DNA of 64,000 nt from Leucogyrophana mollusca (lineage: Eukaryota; Basidiomycota; Agaricomycetes; Boletales), in the NCBI GenBank assembly GCA_021014945.1, contig MU266365.1:1-64000 (forward strand), read 5' to 3'. Made by a program: the position numbers and the translations under genes. Each line of letters opens with the position of its first letter. Within the stretch, counting starts at the first letter, position 1. A model generated the notes under the pieces. That model ran no database searches. It worked only from the letters and a program-made list of their open reading frames with translations, and was not told the origin of the DNA. Below are positions 57,581-64,000 of the stretch, one piece after another.

Positions 57581-59710
57581 ATGCGGACCCTCCGGACCTT
57601 GTTCTTGGGTTTTCTCTGGCTGGTAGAACCGATACAGGATGCGTTTCAGTTGAAGAGCACGGAGTCTGATACGACAGCCCAAGTAATAAACCCCGAATTC
57701 TCGGAGTTTGTCGACACTATGCGCCATAACTGGAGCATCCCCGGTCTGTCGTTGGCTGTCGTTCGACCTGACGGAGGAGTTGAATTTGGGGGGTGGGGTA
57801 TCAAGAGTGAAGGAGGGAAAAAAGTTACCTCTGACGTGAGCTATCCCGCCTCTTTGACTGGTTTGGAGCACTGAATGCATAGCCTAGACCATATTTTTTA
57901 TTGGTCAATGCACCAAGGCATTTACAGTCGCGGCACTCGGAATCCTCATTGACGACTTTGCTTCCGGAAAGAATATCACTAGCCTTCCCTCCGGTCTGGC
58001 CACCTTTGATTGGGATACTAAGGTAAAAAATATCCTACCGGGAGACTGGAAGTTAATGGATGAAGGCGCCACGGAAAAGGCCACCATTCGAGACATACTG
58101 GCGCATGTTTCAGGCCAGCCTGCGTAAGCATTCAGCATACTATTCGCTTTAAATATTGAATCGTAGCATCAGTCAGGACTTATCGTATGCAACTTCCGAC
58201 TCACCGATAGACGTTATCCGCAACATGAGACACATCCGACCTGCCTTTGAACTTCGTGAGAAGTTTCATTATACCAATCATGTTCGTTGTCCATACAAGC
58301 CTTGGGTTTTTTTTTCTGACAACCGCACGTCACTCCGCAGATGTACATTTTGGCCTCGTACATCATTTCTAAGTATTCTGGGATGTCCCTACATGGCTTC
58401 GTGAAAATGCGAATCTTCATTCCCTTAAATATGACATCCACCACATATTCCTTTGGAAACGCCGTCAAATCTGGAGAAATGACACAAGGCTGGACCTCTT
58501 TTGGAAGGAGGGTCCCTCCGTGAATTAACGCAGACACAGAGGGACTCTTAAGCGGTGCATGCGGTATTTTGTCCAGCGCCGTAGACATGGTTCGTTCGAA
58601 TCACCTGGAATACGGATCATATAGAATTCTGACGATAATCAGGCCAAATGGACCCGTTGTTTACTTAATTCAGGTGTCGATGTAGTCACAAACCGGACAG
58701 TCATACCCCTTTCGGCGTTCAAAGCGTCGACAGCTGCACAAGTGATCATCGGCGAGGAGCGGAGGTATGGACGGAGTCTGGAGGGTTATGGTCTTGGGTG
58801 GTTTCTCTCTTCTTATTTCGGGCATGATGTAGGCCAATTCTCGTTTGAGAATGTCGTGTTTTGTATGCTAACCGCTCCCAGATGGTTTCCCATCCTGGTG
58901 ACTTGCCTGGCTTTTCTAGCCAGGTTGCATTTTTCCCCCAAGACCAGCTCGGCATTGTTATACTAGTCAACGCGGACTCTAAACGCGACTCGGTGACACA
59001 GATTACTGATAAAGTGCTCAACGATGTCCTCGCTCTTAACGTGCCAGTAGAGTGGGTCTGCCTTTACTATCTGTGACCCGATGCAATGCTGAGGCAATCT
59101 CAGCATCATGCCTAAGGGCGAAGACTCGCGAAGCAAACGACCTGAGACCCCGCAGACCACGAATCTTCCCCCGATACCACTCCAGAAATATGCTGGAATG
59201 TACAGCAGCCCAGGTTACCAGAATTTAACATTTTGCGACCCGTCCAGTCAACTTCCGTATTGCAAAAGAATACTTGGTAATTACGCCCGTATCGACCCCA
59301 CCACCCGCAGTCAAGACATCACAAAGTCGCACCTAGTTTCGACCTGGCCGGGGTGTTGGACCCGCGAGGTGCATTTCGAGCACCGCGAGGATAATCTTTT
59401 CAGGGGAGAGTTTGCCCGCTGGTTGTCATACGGGTATGGAGCCAATGCAACAGCATTTCAGGTAGAAGTGCCTGCTATGCTCGGTCCCGATATCGTCGCC
59501 AGCTTCGTAGTTGAGGACTCGGAGGTCGTGGGGTTTGGTCTGTTTGGGACAGAAGGGTTTGAAACCAAACGCCAAAGGAGTGGAAGGACTGTTCGGGAGA
59601 AAGCTGATGTATGGTTTGACAAGGTATCAGATCTATCAGCGTTATTTGGCCCATGCTCGCCTGTCCCCGTTTACGGGCGCAAACCCCCTCCCATTGTCCC
59701 TCTACAGTAA
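57581..59710 (+). pseudogene. Beta-lactamase-fold serine hydrolase, inactivated
   Basis: Exons 57581-57835, 57888-58123, 58167-58281, 58341-58589, 58643-58828, 58882-about 59055 and about 59100-59710 rebuild a secreted class-C beta-lactamase-like hydrolase. It has a signal peptide (MRTLRTLFLGFLWLV), then the block around the nucleophile, KFHYTNH with the YxN motif, SGACGILSSAVDM, YGLGWFLSS, and a C-terminal domain (KYAGMYSSPGYQN, ADVWFDK). Three defects are visible. The SxxK nucleophile reads GQCTK, with Gln where Ser is needed. An in-frame TGA at 58521-58523 stands where a Trp or similar residue is expected. The link from exon 6 to the C-terminal domain does not keep frame with canonical splice sites. 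It is most likely a recent pseudogene, or an inactive fragment. Confidence 0.7.
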
Positions 59711-60027
59711 AGTCGGTGCACACCAGCGCACAGTGTTGTCTCAGTACTTACACATTATTCCGATGCGGTTCATTGCAGCCCTGTTTCTCGAATACCCCAG
59801 GATTATCTCAAGTCCATCGTATTGCATTCGTGACTATAAACCAGTTTCGAGATCGACCAACTTCAGCATTCCGAGTCAACAGATCGACCGTGTCCAAAAA
59901 GAGTTGTAAACGTGACTGTGATCAATCCGGAGGTTCAAACGTTCACCGTTGACCGTATAAGTATCGTCGACATACACCAACCCCGGTTCACTCTCCTCTG
60001 ACATCTGCCATTTCTCGGACCATCGGA
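59711..60027. other. Intergenic, no gene seen
   Basis: Short spacer between the hydrolase relic and SPO11, holding the presumed SPO11 promoter. No coding signal was found. Confidence 0.5.
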
Positions 60028-62141
60028 ATGGATTACGCCCTCGAGCTGGGCTGTCTGACTTCCGAACTTGCCAGTGGAAATCCCACAAATGCGCTCTCCG
60101 AGTCTATCCTCGATCCCATCCATGTTCTGCATAAAGACGATGGGGGGACAAACGGAAACAATGACGCGAGATCGGAGGGCAATGTGCTTTCAGCCTTGCT
60201 TATGGAAGTTGAGGGCGCCGACGGCAACGAAGAAACTGAAGTGCCAGCTAGGCATGTCCACAACGACACCTCTCCCGTTCTGCCAGTTCTACCAGCTGAC
60301 TACAGCGCTGTCATCAAGTAGGGAAGCAATCGACCGTATCGAGGCTATTGTGCTGTCTTTCTTGAAGCAACTCAATGGATCACTCGAGTCATCCTCTGCT
60401 GACAGTCAGCGTACTCAAACTGACGGCTCCCAAGGGCGTCGAACAAATCAAAAGATAGAGTTACATCTGGCCGACCGAAGGAAAAGTACCGCAGACGGGT
60501 AGCCCTTGACAGTCAATTTTGAGCTGCTTTTGTCTAAATAACTCCCGGCCAAGGTCAATAGGTGTTCGGTCGATCCGCTACCCGTTGAAAGCTACCAGTA
60601 GAAGTGCGAGTGCGAAGCCTTTTGGTGAGCGTGTTGCCTCGATGTCTCTACGCGTACGGATATCTCACTGCAACCCGTTAGCTCAGGTCTTCCGTCTGAT
60701 GAATTTTGCCCACGAAGCGATTTTGGATGACGTACCTCTAACGAAACGGTGAGAGAATATGTTCCTCTGACTGATGGGACTGACTAAGGTCGGTGTGCAG
60801 TGATATGTATTACAAGGATGTTCCTCTATTTAAGTCGCAAGCTACTGTGGATCGCGTCCGTTACTGGTCTCCTAGTGTGGATCTCCATCTGAGTTGCCTG
60901 ATTTTATCGTAGCTCGTTGATGACCTCGCGGCAACATTTGAGCTAGAACGCGCAGACCTCAACATAGTAAGCATCTCCCTAACGTTGTGCACTCGTCTCA
61001 ATCTTTTTCGTCAGCGCGCCACGTCCAAGGGCCTTATTTGTGGAACTGGTCTTGTCATACACCTCTTTGGCGGGGAAATGATCCGTGTAAACGATTCCGA
61101 GGTAAGCTGTATCGGGATACGTTACTTACGCTTATTCCGTAACACTCTTAGGGGTCGCTCATTCCTGCTGGTGAAAGCATCGAAAACTTCGAAGTTGAAA
61201 GTGATATATCCTGGGTGCTCGTGGTTGAGAAAGAGGCAAGCACCAATATTCGTCTCATGGCGCTATCACTCACCCCAAACGGAATATTATGAGAAATAGG
61301 CTGTTTTTCAGACTCTGTGTCGTCTTCAGCTTGCTTGTCATCCTTCTCTTCCGGGCCCAGGGATCATTATAACAGTAAGCATGCAGGCCTCTTGCCAACT
61401 TCCAGCTAACATTCGTTTCTAGGGTAAGGGCTATCCTGACGTGGCAACTCGGCAGCTCGTGAAGACGCTATCCGACAATCTCCCTCTTCGGTAAGGCGTC
61501 ACCACCCTGCTGATCACCGGTCTCGCTGCTTGTGTTTCGCTGACCTTCAACAGCGTCCCGATTCTCGCGTTAGTTGACGGGGATGCGTATGGTATCGACA
61601 TCCTCTCGGTATACAAACATGGAAGCTCGAGCCTCAGACACGAGCGGGAGAAGCTCGCTGCTGATCGCGTCCAATGGCTAGGTATTCAAATGACAGAATT
61701 AGCGGGGTAGGGACACCCCTTATCGGCAATGCTGTCCGCCTAACCCGACTCTTGTTCACCTGGCAGCCTTGAAATCGACATAGACAACTTGATTCCGATC
61801 ACAAAGCACGACGAGAAGAAGGTGCGCTGAGCATCTTCTGCTTCTTACCCGCAGATCTGCAACGGCGACGCTCCCTGATCTTGTTAGGCGATATCCATGC
61901 TCCAGCGCCCCGCCGCAGCGATGCCTACGCAATGGAGGTAAGGTGTCTTCGTTTCGGTAGCGTTTGCTGACCACTTGGCGTTGCAATTAGAAAGGAACTC
62001 ACACGAATGCTTCACACACGACGAAAAGCCGAGATCGAAATACTTTCGACCGCTGTTGCTGGACGCTACCCTCCGGGATCGCCTGCTCTGCTTCATTACT
62101 TGCTCAGAAAGATTTCTTACTTTATAGATCGGTCTGTGTGA
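60028..62141 (+). CDS. SPO11: Meiotic recombination endonuclease Spo11 (topoisomerase VI A type)
   Basis: Fourteen exons (60028-60240, 60296-60498, 60554-60624, 60682-60748, 60801-60855, 60913-60966, 61015-61101, 61152-61235, 61300-61374, 61423-61490, 61554-61706, 61767-61821, 61888-61937, 61991-62141) give 461 residues. Spo11 makes the double-strand breaks that start meiotic recombination. The catalytic tyrosine lies in RDMYYKDV (about 188), in the winged-helix part; QATVDRLVDDLAATFELERAD follows across two introns. The Toprim domain has VVEKEAVFQTL, GKGYPDVATRQL and the metal-binding DGDAYGIDILSVYK (about 335). ITKHDEKK and RRKAEIEIL close the fold. The intron 61236-61299 has a GC donor. 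The first exon (71 residues) is poorly conserved and its start is a best guess. An intact SPO11 implies a sexual cycle, or a recent one. Confidence 0.93.
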
Positions 62142-62414
62142 TAAAAATCTTGTGGTCCATCCGCTGTCACCTGTTCTCTATTACTTGTAAAGGCTCTCTG
62201 TGTACTACCACATCACAGACAGCATGTTAATTCATCCATCATCACCAACAAAACTACATTCAAAATGGCTGAGCATAATAAACATCAAGCCATAAGGTGA
62301 GCGAACCAGAAACTATTAGTTACTAAGAAGTAAAAGTCCAAGGGAGCGTCTTTATCTACCTAAAACCAGCAGGTGGCAAATTATCTCGTTTCAGCGTCCT
62401 GAATGTTCGTTTGT

Positions 62415-63680
62415 CTATGACGAATATAACGGTGGGGGATCAACCGCTTCCTCGCGCGCCTCGATGCTAGATCTCTTGTGCTCAAGTTCCAATTGCTTCT
62501 GGTGCGCAGCCAAATCCGCATGAAGTGCCGATGGATTTCTACCTATACCGTTGGAACCACTAGCAGACGCGAAGGAACCCCCGGCCACCACCGCAGATAC
62601 ACTCGAAGAAGCTGCAGGCGATTGCGAAGTAACAGACGTCGACGAAGTGGTCGAAATTGCACGACTTGGGAACGGATCGTGGGGGTTTGGTAAGGGGGGT
62701 ATATTGGCAACTTCGATGGCCTGCGGAAGGTCAGAGATCGGCGACAAAGCGCTATGCCGGCGCCAGGCGGATACGGGATGAGAGTCATGACGCGGGGTGT
62801 CGAGCAGAGGTGCGGCGCTGGATATGGCTGAGCTTGGCGGTTCGTGAGTATCATCAGAACGGCGCGACTGAGACGTGTCTATAGAAGGCAGTGGGGGTAG
62901 AACTTCGCGGGCGGTGATGGGTGCAGAAACGGGGGGACCGAATCGTTGGACTTCAACGGAGATGGGGGCCGCAGCATAATCTCCAAATCGCTCGCGGTTT
63001 TTCCGAGCCCTCCTTCTCCAGTAGCAGGCGGTGAACAGAATGAAAACTGCAGCGAGGACTACAAGCAGCAGTCGGTATAATTTCGGAGTATTGAAACTGA
63101 AAAGACCCACTGATTCCAAGGGCGATAGCAGCTCGAGCACCGGCGCTGAGGGAATGACTAGTACTAACGCTGCATGTGCCGTTTTCGCCATTACTATTGC
63201 CGCTACAATTCCCGTTATTGGTGTTGGTACTCCCACTGGCAGATTTACTGCTGGATGACGACTGGGAACTCATGTTGGAGTTGCTTGAACTAGAGCTCAT
63301 TGAGCTCGAACTCGACGTATAGCTGGAGCTGGAGGTTGTAGTGGTACTGGAGTGATCCTTGCTCGAGTCAGTACTGGACGTAGTCGTAGTAGTACTGCTG
63401 CTGTCGTGGTTTCCATTACTGCCGTTGCTCCCGTTACTCCCATTGCTCCCATTACTTGGGTTGCTAGGATTGCTAGGATTGCTCGGATTTGAGGGATTAT
63501 CGTCATCGTCGTCGCCATCGTCCCGAGCCACCATAACACTTTGCTCTCGTGAGCCACCTAGCAGTAACCACCTGACCGAAACGAAGCTCACCGAGGCTCT
63601 TTCACATGGACAGGACCTGCTACGACAGAGTAAGGCTGTAGGGCGAGGACAAACCCCAGAGCTGGGAGGAGCTCAGTCAT
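62415..63680 (-). CDS. Ser/Thr-rich single-pass membrane protein with PPxY tail
   Basis: Three exons (63592-63680, 63111-63538, 62415-63058) give 386 residues. The signal peptide is MTELLPALGFVLALQPYSVVAG. The outer part has an Asp run, five Asn-Pro-Ser and four Gly-Ser-Asn repeats, a long Ser/Thr stretch that should be heavily O-mannosylated, and a Cys pair (NCSG and GTCSV). One helix, rebuilt over the 52-bp intron (IILAAVFILFTACYW), is followed by RRRARKNRER. The cytoplasmic tail of about 190 residues ends in DPPPLYSS, a PPxY motif. The layout is that of Wsc/Mid2-like cell-wall sensors or mucins, without a WSC domain. Start, first intron (acceptor GCAAAG) and role are inferred. Confidence 0.75.
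63408..63500. repeat. In-gene 9-bp tandem repeats coding NPS/GSN units
   Basis: About nine head-to-tail 9-bp units, read on the minus strand as five Asn-Pro-Ser and four Gly-Ser-Asn triplets in the surface part of the Ser-rich protein. Their near identity suggests slippage and length variation between strains. Confidence 0.85.
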
Positions 63681-64000
63681 GGTCTCGACGGGACAACCAC
63701 AGACACTCCGGTGTGTGTGAAGGGATGATCAATGAGCTGCTTCAATCGTGTTGGAAAAGGGAGGCAATATTTTGAGAGCATGATGAAGAAGAAGATGCAC
63801 ACAGCCCTGGCACCTATTCCGAGGAACGACATGCCGCAGACGGCTTAGTGCAAGATTGGAATAGTCACTTCCGTGTGGATGTCAAAAAAACGTCATATTG
63901 CCTCGGCACTACCGCTCAAACACCGCGAGGACACCTGATTCTGTCATTCAGATTTGAACATTGGGTTGGGAGGCTTCGTCCGCAGTCTTGAAAGATCGTT
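63681..64000. other. Window end, no gene seen
   Basis: 5' flank of the Ser-rich protein gene. No frame with coding character extends to the window edge. Confidence 0.5.

Overview
This is nuclear DNA of a filamentous fungus, almost certainly an agaricomycete basidiomycete. Genes are dense and on both strands, and nearly all are cut by many short introns (about 50 to 65 bp, GT-AG with two GC-AG cases). The protein families (Sos7, Cdc24 with a PB1 tail, a BRCT/Myb telomere protein, tailed surface proteins with paired beta-domains) fit that group. A Ceratobasidiaceae/Rhizoctonia-type genome is my best guess, but the sequence alone does not prove it. All gene models were built by hand from splice sites, frame continuity and family knowledge. 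In each complete model the exon lengths add up to a whole number of codons.

Layout. 1-8 kb: a head-to-head pair of PalI/SUR7-like membrane proteins, an NADP-dependent MDR oxidoreductase and a poorly resolved hypothetical gene. 9-17 kb: a seven-helix-type membrane protein, a cytochrome P450, the bifunctional thiamine enzyme THI6, and a phytanoyl-CoA dioxygenase family gene containing three microexons. 17-19.6 kb: a Rap1-like protein with a BRCT domain and three Myb-type repeats. 19.6-23.6 kb: a gene-poor stretch with the relic of a small secreted-protein gene. 23.6-36.3 kb: a Cdc24-type Rho guanine exchange factor, a 17-exon GH63-type glycosidase and a large RhoGAP. 36.9-43.7 kb: a mitochondrial carrier, the first of three related surface proteins (copy A), MET22 phosphatase and kinetochore protein Sos7. 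43.8-52.5 kb: a WD40-like relic, a small secreted cysteine-rich protein, surface-protein copies B and C, and repeats. 52.8-64 kb: a Caprin-like RGG-box protein, a BTB protein, a decayed beta-lactamase-fold serine hydrolase, the meiotic nuclease SPO11 and a Ser/Thr-rich membrane protein.

The most unusual signal is in the three surface proteins (copies A, B, C). At the same place in each, two canonical short introns are separated by a single nucleotide, G, which supplies the first base of a conserved glycine codon. This looks like a conserved one-nucleotide exon. The same three proteins, and the Ser-rich protein at the far end, all end in a cytoplasmic PPxY motif, which suggests a shared Rsp5/NEDD4-type control. 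Other points are the third Myb repeat of the Rap1-like protein, a serine hydrolase that has lost its nucleophile and carries a stop codon, and a possible mitochondrial leader on MET22. Apart from the surface-protein family the genes do not form an evident cluster; Cdc24 and the RhoGAP act in the same kind of GTPase signalling, but their closeness may be chance.
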